From assembly GCF_000753735.1 (NCBI RefSeq), contig NZ_JPIN01000008.1, forward strand, positions 1 to 64,000: DNA of 64,000 bases, in the 5' to 3' direction. A program made the translations under genes and the position numbers. Under the pieces are notes generated by a model. That model saw only the letters and a program-made list of their open reading frames with translations, ran no database searches and was not told where the DNA came from. The DNA is from Pseudidiomarina atlantica (GTDB taxonomy: Bacteria > Pseudomonadota > Gammaproteobacteria > Enterobacterales > Alteromonadaceae). Of this stretch, positions 26,045-34,446 are shown one piece after another (within the stretch, counting starts at the first letter, position 1; the number at the start of each line of letters is the position of its first letter).

Positions 26045-26431
26045 ATGAAAACGCTGAATACAATTGGATGTATCGTTATTTTAATCGCAGGTTCAGTCAG
26101 TTATGCTGCTGAACCTCCACAAGATAAAAAACCAGAAGCGACGGCAAAAAAAGTCGGTGATAGCATCGAAATTGCGGTCGAAAAAATTGAACGGGAGCAA
26201 AAAGGTCCGCAAAGTAGCGTTGCACCAACCGATGCTGACGGCGATGGCTACGGTGATGTCGCGACCCAGGCTCAAGGCGACCCTATTCCCGGTATCGACA
26301 TTACAGTTTCACAAAGTGAAGCTACGCAAACTAAGGTGCCAGGTGGAGGTGCTAAGGCGGTCATGAGAAAGCCGAGGAAACCGAAAACCGCAATCACCTG
26401 TACCGATGCAAACAAAGACTGCGATAACTAA
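26045..26431 (+). CDS. Exported hypothetical protein with Asp-rich calcium-like loop
   Basis: A 128-residue protein with signal peptide MKTLNTIGCIVILIAGSVSY, cleaved near AAEPP. The centre contains APTDADGDGYGDVAT, an Asp-rich loop like those of EF-hand or thrombospondin type-3 repeats that bind calcium. The C-terminus is TCTDANKDCDN with two Cys that may pair. AGGAAG precedes the ATG. It lies 17 bases before the acylase gene and is probably co-transcribed with it. Confidence 0.55.
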   Translation: MKTLNTIGCIVILIAGSVSYAAEPPQDKKPEATAKKVGDSIEIAVEKIEREQKGPQSSVAPTDADGDGYGDVATQAQGDPIPGIDITVSQSEATQTKVPGGGAKAVMRKPRKPKTAITCTDANKDCDN

Positions 26432-26448
26432 AATAATAAAGGAACATC

Positions 26449-28809
26449 ATGCGCTATTTGAGTCTTGCGATACCGCTGCTTTTGCTGGCGGGCTGTAATA
26501 ACACGACCACTACTGCCGAGAATGACGACTATGAAGCAGTGATTCGGTACACCGAGTTCGGAGTGCCGCATATCGAAGCGAAGGACTACGGTAGCTTGGG
26601 GTTTGGTGAAGGGTACGCGGCAGCAAAAGACCAAATTTGCACGATTTCGTACATGCGCATCGCGGCACGTGGCGAGTTAGCAGAGTATTTAGGTGAAGGC
26701 CCGCGTCAACGCTTCGTCATTAATGATGCGGTGGTGCGTGGGCTCGATATTCATGGTCGTGCCAGTGCTGCGTTCACGCAATTACGCCCAGAAATACAAG
26801 CCAACATGACCGGCTATGCCGCTGGCTTCAATCACTACCTGCAAGAAAACCCTGGTGCCGGCAGTTGGTGCCAAGATGCTGCATGGGTGCAACCAGTGAC
26901 CGCGCAAGATATTTACGCTCGTGGCTATTACATTACCACTACCCTGCCTTACTTGGCCGCGGCAATTGCCAATGCTGCACCGCCGAATCAAGATATCGCC
27001 CAAATCGACATCGCAGACGATTTGCTGGCCGAAGCTGAAGCCGCTGTTACCCGCAGTGATTTAGGCTCGAATGCATGGGCGTTAGGTAACGAACTTACCG
27101 AACACGACGGCGGCATTTTGCTTGGCAATCCGCATTATCCGTGGTTTGGCAGTAACCGGTTTTGGGAAAAACACTTAACCATTCCCGGCGAACTGGATAT
27201 TTACGGAGTGCATCTGATCGGTGTTCCGGGCGTTGCCATTGGTTTCAACCAGCACCTGGGTTGGTCTCACACGGTGTCAGACAGCTACCGGTTAGCGTTG
27301 TATCAACTGCAGCTCGATGGCATCGACCCAACACTATATCGTGTCGGCGGTGAGGTGCAGCAACTTGAAGCGCGCAAAGTTAGTCTGAGGGTAAAAGGCG
27401 AGGATGGTGCGCTAGCGAACCATGAACATACCCTATGGTGGAGTGAATACGGTCCAGTCGTTAGTATGCCCGGTCTCACTTGGACGGCGACTACGGCCTT
27501 CGCCATCAATGACGTCAATTACGACAACTTTGCCATGCTCGAGCAATGGTGGGATATGGGGCGTGCCGACTCCATCGATAGTTTTATTGCAGCCCACGAA
27601 CGCTGGAACGCCATGCCGTGGGTGAATACCATCGCCACTGGGCGCGAAGGCAAAGCTGTCTATCTTGATAACTCGACCGTCGGTCATCTAAGTGCCGAAG
27701 CGCAAGCGACGTGGCAAAAAATGTATCAACAGAGCCCCGAAGTTCGCCAACTCTATGACGAGCGCGGCCTATTGTTGCTCGATGGCAGCAACCCCGTATT
27801 TAGGTGGCAAGCAAGTGATGATGTCGTGGTGCCGAATAGCGTACCGTTCGACCAGCGTCCGCAGCTCTTGCGCGATGATTATGTGTTCAACGCGAACGAC
27901 AGCTACTGGCTTGCTCATGCTAGCGAACGTCAGTCAAAGCTTTCACCTGCTTACGGTCCGTATGAAACCGCAGTCAGTTTGCGCACTCAACAAAACCTAG
28001 AGTACTTAACCAATCCCGCGTTTCGTGGTGCCGACCAACGCTTTGATTTAGCCGAGGTACAACAAGCGCTATTTCACAATGCCACGCGCGCCTATCAAGC
28101 GTTCTACACTGACCTTACCAACTTGTGTGTTGACGACGCGAAAGTGCCCGACGAAGCTTGTGCTGCATTAGCACAGTTTACCGGCACCTTTGATTTGCGT
28201 AGTCCCGGTGCCGTGCTATTCCGCGAATGGTTAAGCGCGTATTTAGCGCTCAGCGCTGAAGCCAAGGTTGAACCCTACGCAGTCGTCTTCGATAGTGGTG
28301 CACCACTGACAACGCCGACCGGAATTGCCGATGCCGAACTGGCGATGCAGGCGTTGCTGGATGCCGCACAACTACTTGGAGCACAGAAGATTGCGCTTGA
28401 CGCCACGCTTGGCGAGCAGCAAATTGCTTATAGCGGAGAGCAACCGGTTGCGGTACATGGTGGGCGGCATCAAGATGGCGTCATTAACATGGTCGATATG
28501 CGCGGCACAGATACCATAGGGCCCTACTTTGCTGGTGAGCGGCTAACGCGATGGTCATCGCTGACCGATAAGGGCTACCCCATTACCGGCGGCAGCAGTT
28601 TTATCTTAGCGGTGGAGTTCACGCCGCAAGGTCCACGCGCTGAGGCGCTATTAAATTACGGTCAAAGTGAAAATCCGCAAGACCCTGCCTACGTTGAACA
28701 AACCGAGTTATTTGCGAATAAGCAGTGGCGCAACATCATCTTTGAACGTGCAGAGATTCTTGCCGTGATGCAAAGCGAGCTGCGCGTCGTTGCAAAATCG
28801 ACCAAGTAA
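26449..28809 (+). CDS. Penicillin-acylase-family (S45) lipoprotein, acyl-homoserine-lactone-acylase type
   Basis: A 786-residue N-terminal-nucleophile hydrolase. A lipoprotein signal (MRYLSLAIPLLLLAGC) anchors it to a membrane. The precursor should cleave itself before the Ser of GSNAWALG (about residue 207), making an alpha chain (FGVPHIEAKDYGSLGFGEGY) and a beta chain (HYPWFGSNRFWEKHL, VTSD-like SHTVSDSYR). Family members remove acyl groups from penicillins, lactone signals or acyl-peptides; the substrate cannot be told. It follows the Asp-loop exported protein gene closely. Confidence 0.85.
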   Translation: MRYLSLAIPLLLLAGCNNTTTTAENDDYEAVIRYTEFGVPHIEAKDYGSLGFGEGYAAAKDQICTISYMRIAARGELAEYLGEGPRQRFVINDAVVRGLDIHGRASAAFTQLRPEIQANMTGYAAGFNHYLQENPGAGSWCQDAAWVQPVTAQDIYARGYYITTTLPYLAAAIANAAPPNQDIAQIDIADDLLAEAEAAVTRSDLGSNAWALGNELTEHDGGILLGNPHYPWFGSNRFWEKHLTIPGELDIYGVHLIGVPGVAIGFNQHLGWSHTVSDSYRLALYQLQLDGIDPTLYRVGGEVQQLEARKVSLRVKGEDGALANHEHTLWWSEYGPVVSMPGLTWTATTAFAINDVNYDNFAMLEQWWDMGRADSIDSFIAAHERWNAMPWVNTIATGREGKAVYLDNSTVGHLSAEAQATWQKMYQQSPEVRQLYDERGLLLLDGSNPVFRWQASDDVVVPNSVPFDQRPQLLRDDYVFNANDSYWLAHASERQSKLSPAYGPYETAVSLRTQQNLEYLTNPAFRGADQRFDLAEVQQALFHNATRAYQAFYTDLTNLCVDDAKVPDEACAALAQFTGTFDLRSPGAVLFREWLSAYLALSAEAKVEPYAVVFDSGAPLTTPTGIADAELAMQALLDAAQLLGAQKIALDATLGEQQIAYSGEQPVAVHGGRHQDGVINMVDMRGTDTIGPYFAGERLTRWSSLTDKGYPITGGSSFILAVEFTPQGPRAEALLNYGQSENPQDPAYVEQTELFANKQWRNIIFERAEILAVMQSELRVVAKSTK

Positions 28810-28876
28810 CGCATCGCTTTGTAGATAAATTGTGGTAATCTCGAGGAAAACTTAACGTCGTTAAAGAGATAGAGCC

Positions 28877-31015
28877 GTGAACGAGAGCTACGATTCAAAT
28901 CCGTATGATAGTCGCCTCACCAACTTTGCGTGGGGCGTAGGGTTCGGCTCTGTAGCAGCACTTTGCAATTACTTTCTGGCCTTTGAGCTGTATGGCTCAG
29001 TGACGATTTTAATGGGGCAACTGTTTGTTATGTTGGCCCTGTTTAGTCGTGGACTTTTTACTGCGCTCATTAGCGTACTGATTGCCTCGAGCGCGATTTA
29101 TCTGTACACCGACAATATTTTCTTTTTAGTCACCATGACCGCTGAGGTCATCGCGATTTACCTGCTGTACAAGCGCAACGTCCCCATCTTACTGGCCGAT
29201 CTCATTTACTGGGTGGCATTTGGTGGACCGCTCACTTATTTGTATCTACCCACGATCATCGATGTGCCACAGGACTTCTTGATTCTGATCCTCGCCAAGC
29301 TGTTGCTTAATGGCTTGCTGTATACCGCGCTGGCGATCTTGTTGTATCAACTGATTCCGCGTACTTGGCGTGTTTCGGTAATGAAACAGGTGTCTGATAC
29401 GCTTAGCGGCCGCATCTTTTATCTCAGTTTTCTGTGTATCATCGTCAGCTCACTGTGCTTTTCGATGCTCTATACCTTGCGCTCAGCACAGCAAACTGAA
29501 CGCCAGATTGTCACGGATATCGGCTCGAAGGCGAACAACCTGAGACAGGTTACAGAAGATTTTGTCCACGGCCATGTCATAGCGGTGCGCAATCTGCGTG
29601 ATTCTATGCTTCGTGTCGATAGTTACGCCGAACGAATCGCGCTACTTGAACAGGCCCAACTGAGTTTCCCGGCTTTTACCACCATGCTCATCACCGATGC
29701 AGAAGGGCGGATTTTGCATGGTGTACCTACCTCTCAATTTACTGCGATTTTGTCGCGCAATCAGAGCATCCCTAATGTGGATGACCGAAGTTATTTCCAG
29801 GTCCCCAAAAACACCAGTGAGGGTTATGTTTCAAGTGCATTCCGCGGACGCGGGTTTGGCACTATGCCGATCATTGCCATCAGTGAACCGCTGATTGTTG
29901 ACGGCGAATTCATGGGCATTGTTGAGGGCTCACTCAACATTCCTGAGTTGCATAATTTGGTGCGTCGAACCGGCATTAACCCCAGTTTTGAAAACGTGGT
30001 AGTAACCGACAACGACGACCAAATTATTTTTGCCAGCGACAATTTAAATTTACCCTCGCTTGCCACGTTTGTGCCGACTAATCGCACTAATCTTTACACC
30101 CAGAATTTACCTCTGATGCAGCTCAATGAGCGCGATGCACTCTACACACAGCGACTCAATACTTTTGGCTGGAATATTTATGTATTTTCAGATCCGCAAC
30201 AACTGACCGAACTGTTTCTTGAAAATCTCATCGACTTATTCATTTTTCTGCTGTTAATCACGGGACTATTTGCGTTTGTGACGCGGCGTTTCGCACAAGA
30301 CATTAATCGTCCGCTCATTCACCTGGCCGAACACTTAAGAAACAATACCGAACTGCCGTTGGTCATTGAGCGCAACGACATGACTCGCGAAGTGACGACC
30401 ATTGCCGAAAACCTGATTGCCGCACGTAAAATCATGCTGAATTTTAATAAGCAATTGCAGCACCAGGTGGAAGAAAAAACCGCAGATTTAGAAAAGCTCA
30501 ACGCCAAACTGCAAAAGCTCGCGCGCGAAGACGGTCTTACTGAACTGCTCAACCGCCGCACTTTTGATGACTTAGCCGAGCAACGATATCACGAGGCTAT
30601 GGCGACACGTCGACCCATTGCTCTCATGCTGATGGACATCGATTACTTCAAGCGCATTAACGACACCATGGGTCACCCCATCGGTGACGAATGTATCCGT
30701 GCCGTAGGACAACTGCTGCGCGAACACTTTGAGCGCCGCGGCGACCTGGTCGGCCGGTACGGTGGGGAAGAGTTCGCTGTGTTTATGAGCGATTGTGCAG
30801 ACGTGCGCAAAGTCGTTGAAGGCTTCCAGCATGATCTGGCGACCCACTGCCAAGTCAATGGGCAAGTGATCCCGATGACCATGAGTATGGGTATTGTCGA
30901 AATACGTCGTGAATACAGTGGCAGTAGTTTCCGCCGCTTGGTCGCGCAAGCGGACAAATTGCTTTATCAGAGCAAAGATGACGGTCGCAGCCGCATCTCC
31001 ATGACCACGCTATAA
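28877..31015 (+). CDS. Membrane diguanylate cyclase with dCache sensor
   Basis: A 712-residue protein, GTG start with weak AGAG upstream. Residues 15-165 form about six membrane helices, then a helix near 185 introduces a periplasmic dCache-type sensory domain (about 210-445) and a second transmembrane region (about 450). A HAMP-like linker and coiled coil (QHQVEEKTADLEKLNAKLQK) lead to a GGDEF domain with active site GGEEF and an upstream RRGD inhibitory site five residues before it. It makes c-di-GMP in response to an outside signal and has product feedback. An SDR gene follows 15 bases later. Confidence 0.9.
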   Translation: MNESYDSNPYDSRLTNFAWGVGFGSVAALCNYFLAFELYGSVTILMGQLFVMLALFSRGLFTALISVLIASSAIYLYTDNIFFLVTMTAEVIAIYLLYKRNVPILLADLIYWVAFGGPLTYLYLPTIIDVPQDFLILILAKLLLNGLLYTALAILLYQLIPRTWRVSVMKQVSDTLSGRIFYLSFLCIIVSSLCFSMLYTLRSAQQTERQIVTDIGSKANNLRQVTEDFVHGHVIAVRNLRDSMLRVDSYAERIALLEQAQLSFPAFTTMLITDAEGRILHGVPTSQFTAILSRNQSIPNVDDRSYFQVPKNTSEGYVSSAFRGRGFGTMPIIAISEPLIVDGEFMGIVEGSLNIPELHNLVRRTGINPSFENVVVTDNDDQIIFASDNLNLPSLATFVPTNRTNLYTQNLPLMQLNERDALYTQRLNTFGWNIYVFSDPQQLTELFLENLIDLFIFLLLITGLFAFVTRRFAQDINRPLIHLAEHLRNNTELPLVIERNDMTREVTTIAENLIAARKIMLNFNKQLQHQVEEKTADLEKLNAKLQKLAREDGLTELLNRRTFDDLAEQRYHEAMATRRPIALMLMDIDYFKRINDTMGHPIGDECIRAVGQLLREHFERRGDLVGRYGGEEFAVFMSDCADVRKVVEGFQHDLATHCQVNGQVIPMTMSMGIVEIRREYSGSSFRRLVAQADKLLYQSKDDGRSRISMTTL

Positions 31016-31030
31016 ACAGGATTTGAATTG

Positions 31031-31837
31031 ATGCAACCCCAACGAATTGTCATTACCGGCGGTGCCAGTGGACTTGGCTTCGCCCTCGCACAAGTCGCGG
31101 CAAAAGCAGGCTGGAAAGTCTGTATTGTCGACCGAGATACCGAGCGCGGTGAAGCTGTGATTGGCAGCTTGCAACGCTTACAGCCGGCAAGCCTATTTCT
31201 CACCGCCGATGTTACGCGTATCAGCGATCTCGAAGAGGTTGCCAAACAGCTTGATGCGCAATGGCAAGGCGTAGATGTGGTCGTCAACAATGCCGGCGTC
31301 GCGCAAGTCGGTAAACTGAGCGATACCACCCTCAGTGACTGGCAATGGATTATCGACATCAACCTGCTCGGCGTGGTGCGCGGTTGCAAGGCATTTTTAC
31401 CACTGCTCCAGCGCCAGCAAAAAGGGCACATTGTGAATGTTGCATCGATGGCAGGCTTACTCGATGTACCCAACATGAGTTCGTACAACGCCACCAAGGC
31501 GGCAGTGGTTAGCCTGTCAGAAACGCTGCAAAACGAACTGACCGCGGACAATATTCAGGTTACCGTGGTGTGCCCATCGTTTTTCCGCACCAACTTGGGC
31601 GATAGCATGCGTTCAACCGTCGATGGTATGGATAAAAAACTCGATAAATTAATGGCGAGTAGCAAACTCAACGCGAGCGACATCGCTAAAAGCATCATGC
31701 GCAGCATCGAACGTAAACAATTCTATACACTTCCACATAAGCAGGGCCGCATTGCATGGTATTTAAAGCGCTTCTTACCGCGTAACTGGTATCGCAGCTT
31801 TTTGCATAAGAACATTAAAAAGAACGATAAATCATAA
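31031..31837 (+). CDS. Short-chain dehydrogenase/reductase
   Basis: A 268-residue SDR of the classical type: TGGASGLGFALAQVAAKAG for NAD(P) binding, NNAGVAQVG, IDINLLGVVRGCKAF, and the catalytic Ser-Tyr-Lys in NVASMAGLLDVPNMSSYNATKAA. The start is ATG 31,031 rather than the TTG one codon before. A basic C-terminal tail (KRFLPRNWYRSF) may associate with membrane. Substrate unknown. It follows the cyclase gene with 15 bases between and is probably co-transcribed. Confidence 0.85.
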   Translation: MQPQRIVITGGASGLGFALAQVAAKAGWKVCIVDRDTERGEAVIGSLQRLQPASLFLTADVTRISDLEEVAKQLDAQWQGVDVVVNNAGVAQVGKLSDTTLSDWQWIIDINLLGVVRGCKAFLPLLQRQQKGHIVNVASMAGLLDVPNMSSYNATKAAVVSLSETLQNELTADNIQVTVVCPSFFRTNLGDSMRSTVDGMDKKLDKLMASSKLNASDIAKSIMRSIERKQFYTLPHKQGRIAWYLKRFLPRNWYRSFLHKNIKKNDKS

Positions 31838-31981
31838 CGTTAAACCAGTTCTGAGGGTACCTACTAGGGACTAACCCGAAAGAACCAAAGCAAATTCCAA
31901 AGGACACAGGGAAAGGCTAGAAATTTGTGCTAGTATTCGCGCGAATTTCTCCCCAACCCTTTGTGTGCAAGGAATAGACAC

Positions 31982-33421
31982 ATGTGGAAGCTGCTTCTCG
32001 TTGCCCTCTCTGGCCTGCTTGTCAGCCCTGCGGCATTTGCCGCCGCTGGACCTCTTGATCTAACCACCGCTACGGTCGGTATCGTCGCTATCATCATCTT
32101 CACTATCGCCTACATGTTGGTGATGGCCGAAGAACGTTTGCATATGCGTAAATCTAAACCGGTGCTGGTAGCCGCGGGCCTCATCTGGATGATGATCGGT
32201 TGGGTCTACGTTGACCAAGGTTTGCCAGGCGTTGCCGAACAAGCATTCCGCCATAACTTGCTCGAATTCGCCGAGCTGATGCTGTTTCTGCTCGTGGCGA
32301 TGACCTATATCAACGCTCTAGAAGAACGTCGGTTGTTTGATGCCTTGCGCGCTTGGATGGTGAAAAAAGGCTTCACTTATCGCCAGTTGTTCTGGCTCTC
32401 TGGTTTTCTCGCGTTCTTTATTTCGCCGGTTGCCGACAACTTGACCACTGCCCTATTGATGTGCGCGGTGGTGATGAAAGTTGCTGATGGCGACAAAAAG
32501 TTCATTGGCATGTCGTGTGTCAGTATCGTTATCGCAGCGAACGCTGGCGGTGCTTTCAGCCCATTTGGTGACATCACTACGCTGATGGTGTGGCAGGCCG
32601 GTATGGTTGAATTCCAAGAGTTCTTCGTGCTGTTTATTCCGTCGCTGGTAAATTACCTGATCCCTGCAGTGATCATGAATTTCTTTATTGAGAACAAAAA
32701 GCCTGCAGCGGTCTATGAAGAAGTTGAACTGAAACGTGGTGCGCTGCGCATCACCACGCTGTTCTTACTCACCATCGCCACTGCCGTTGCCTGCCATATG
32801 TTCCTGCACTTACCGCCGGTACTGGGCATGATGATGGGTCTGGGTTACCTGCAGTTTTTTGGTTACTTCTTGCGCATGACCTTACCAGGCTCGCTTGCGC
32901 GCAAACGCGCTATGGCAGAACGTGCCGGTGACATGGAACGCCTCAAACGCCTTGGTAGCGTAGTGCCATTCGATGTGTTTAGCCGTGTGCAACGCGCCGA
33001 GTGGGACACCTTGTTGTTCTTCTACGGTATCGTTATTTGCGTGGGTGGTCTTGGCTTTATGGGCTATCTGCACCTGCTGTCTGACACCCTGTATAACCAA
33101 TGGTCACCAACCTTTGCCAACGTCAGTTTGGGACTTATGTCAGCGGTGATTGATAACATTCCAGTGATGTTCGCGGTGTTGTCGATGCAACCTGATATGT
33201 CCCATGGACAATGGTTGCTGATTACCTTAACCGCTGGTACTGGTGGTAGCTTGTTGTCGATTGGCTCGGCGGCGGGCGTTGCCCTTATGGGTCAAGCGCG
33301 TGGCTACTACACCTTTGCCAGTCACTTGAAATGGGCCCCCGCCATCGCGGTGGGCTATGCGGCCAGTATTGTCGTGCATATTTGGTTGAACAGCCACTTG
33401 TTTGAGGTGTTCAACCACTAA
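31982..33421 (+). CDS. nhaD: NhaD-type Na+/H+ antiporter
   Basis: A 479-residue protein starting MWKLLLVALSGLLVS; AAGGAATAG precedes this ATG. About twelve membrane helices belong to the IT superfamily. Ion-site segments are SPVADNLTTALLMC and SAVIDNIPVMFAVLSMQ, the two copies of the DN motif, plus AANAGGAFSPFGDITTLM. It exports Na+ (and Li+) in exchange for protons under alkaline or saline stress, fitting a marine host. The 123-base leader contains AGAAATT and AATTTCT arms (31,919-31,950). A convergent LysR gene ends three bases after its stop. Confidence 0.9.
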   Translation: MWKLLLVALSGLLVSPAAFAAAGPLDLTTATVGIVAIIIFTIAYMLVMAEERLHMRKSKPVLVAAGLIWMMIGWVYVDQGLPGVAEQAFRHNLLEFAELMLFLLVAMTYINALEERRLFDALRAWMVKKGFTYRQLFWLSGFLAFFISPVADNLTTALLMCAVVMKVADGDKKFIGMSCVSIVIAANAGGAFSPFGDITTLMVWQAGMVEFQEFFVLFIPSLVNYLIPAVIMNFFIENKKPAAVYEEVELKRGALRITTLFLLTIATAVACHMFLHLPPVLGMMMGLGYLQFFGYFLRMTLPGSLARKRAMAERAGDMERLKRLGSVVPFDVFSRVQRAEWDTLLFFYGIVICVGGLGFMGYLHLLSDTLYNQWSPTFANVSLGLMSAVIDNIPVMFAVLSMQPDMSHGQWLLITLTAGTGGSLLSIGSAAGVALMGQARGYYTFASHLKWAPAIAVGYAASIVVHIWLNSHLFEVFNH

Positions 33422-33424
33422 GCC

Positions 33425-34360
33425 TTAGGGATGTTCCGCGGTTTCGGCAACCAGTTGTCGGAACCAGCGGTGACCGGCATCATGCTGCAGTAATGGGCTC
33501 CAAATCATGGTCAGATCCAGCTGCTCAATGGCAAACGGCGGCGCTTTTAAGACCAACTCATCGTCACCTTCATAAAGTTTGGCCGCTCGCGTCGGCAACG
33601 TTGCAATCAGCCCTTGGCGCGCCAAATGCATGGCAACATGGTAGTTGCGGGTAAATACGCGAATATCGCGCTTGTAGCCAAGCTTACCGAGCGCTTCGTC
33701 GACCCAGCCAAGCTTTTGTACATCGTGAGGATCCATGCCCACGCCTACGCCAAAACCAGTTTTACTGACCCACACATGCTCAGCTTTGAGGTAATTCGCT
33801 AAGGTGTAATCCTGCAATAGCGGGTGGTCACGGCGCATCAAGCACGAGAAATCATCTTCCCACAGGGCTTTTTGATGAAACGACTGCGGTAGCTTCTCGA
33901 AGCGGTTGATGGCCAAATCCACCTTGCCATTTTCAACGTCGTGAAAACTGATGTCACTTGGCGTCATGATGTCTAGCGTCACCTTTGGCGCTTGCGCTTG
34001 CAGGCTTGGTAACAGGCGCGGCATCAACGTCGAGGCGGCATAGTCTGATGCCATAATGCGGAACACCCGGTCGGTAGTGGCGGGATCAAACTCGCGGGCC
34101 GGTTGTACCATTTCTTCGACTGAATACAGGATCTGTCGCACGGGCTCTTGCATGCGTTTGGCGGTTTCCGTTGGGATCATGCCTTCGCTGGTACGGACTA
34201 AAATCGGATCGTTCAACAAGCTCCGCAAACGCTTCAAGCCGTTACTCATGGCTGGCTGGGTAATATTCAATTGCGCCGCAGCTTTAGTGACATTGCGCTC
34301 ACGTAATAACACGTCGAGATAAACAAGAAGGTTTAAATCAATATCTTTGATGTTATTCAT
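33425..34360 (-). CDS. LysR-family transcriptional regulator
   Basis: A 311-residue regulator: N-terminal winged helix-turn-helix (LNLLVYLDVLLRERNVTKAA and NITQPAMSNGLKRL) and an effector-binding domain starting RVFRIMASDYAAST, similar in style to the NodD/LinR branch. It converges on nhaD with three bases between stops, so co-regulation of nhaD is not implied by position alone. The target may be itself or the amidohydrolase gene, whose terminator lies just upstream of its start. Confidence 0.85.
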   Translation of the reverse strand: MNNIKDIDLNLLVYLDVLLRERNVTKAAAQLNITQPAMSNGLKRLRSLLNDPILVRTSEGMIPTETAKRMQEPVRQILYSVEEMVQPAREFDPATTDRVFRIMASDYAASTLMPRLLPSLQAQAPKVTLDIMTPSDISFHDVENGKVDLAINRFEKLPQSFHQKALWEDDFSCLMRRDHPLLQDYTLANYLKAEHVWVSKTGFGVGVGMDPHDVQKLGWVDEALGKLGYKRDIRVFTRNYHVAMHLARQGLIATLPTRAAKLYEGDDELVLKAPPFAIEQLDLTMIWSPLLQHDAGHRWFRQLVAETAEHP

Positions 34361-34371
34361 AGAAAAAATAA

Positions 34372-34399
34372 ATCCCGCTATACGAATATAGCGGGATTA
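34372..34399 (-). terminator. Intrinsic terminator of the propeller-amidohydrolase gene
   Basis: A perfect 12-base stem (AATCCCGCTATA / TATAGCGGGATT, loop CGAA). On the minus strand it is followed by a T-rich stretch (TTATTTTTTC). It lies 48 bases after the stop of the minus-strand gene at 34,447. Confidence 0.85.
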
Positions 34400-34446
34400 T
34401 AGCTAGCTTCTGTAAAACTTGCAGCCGTAATTGCTACGACCTTAGT

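Noticed and set aside
26045-28809. Toxin-antitoxin or secretion pair of Asp-loop protein and acylase
   Set aside because: Only close spacing supports it; neither product resembles a toxin, and the acylase is a well-known enzyme family.
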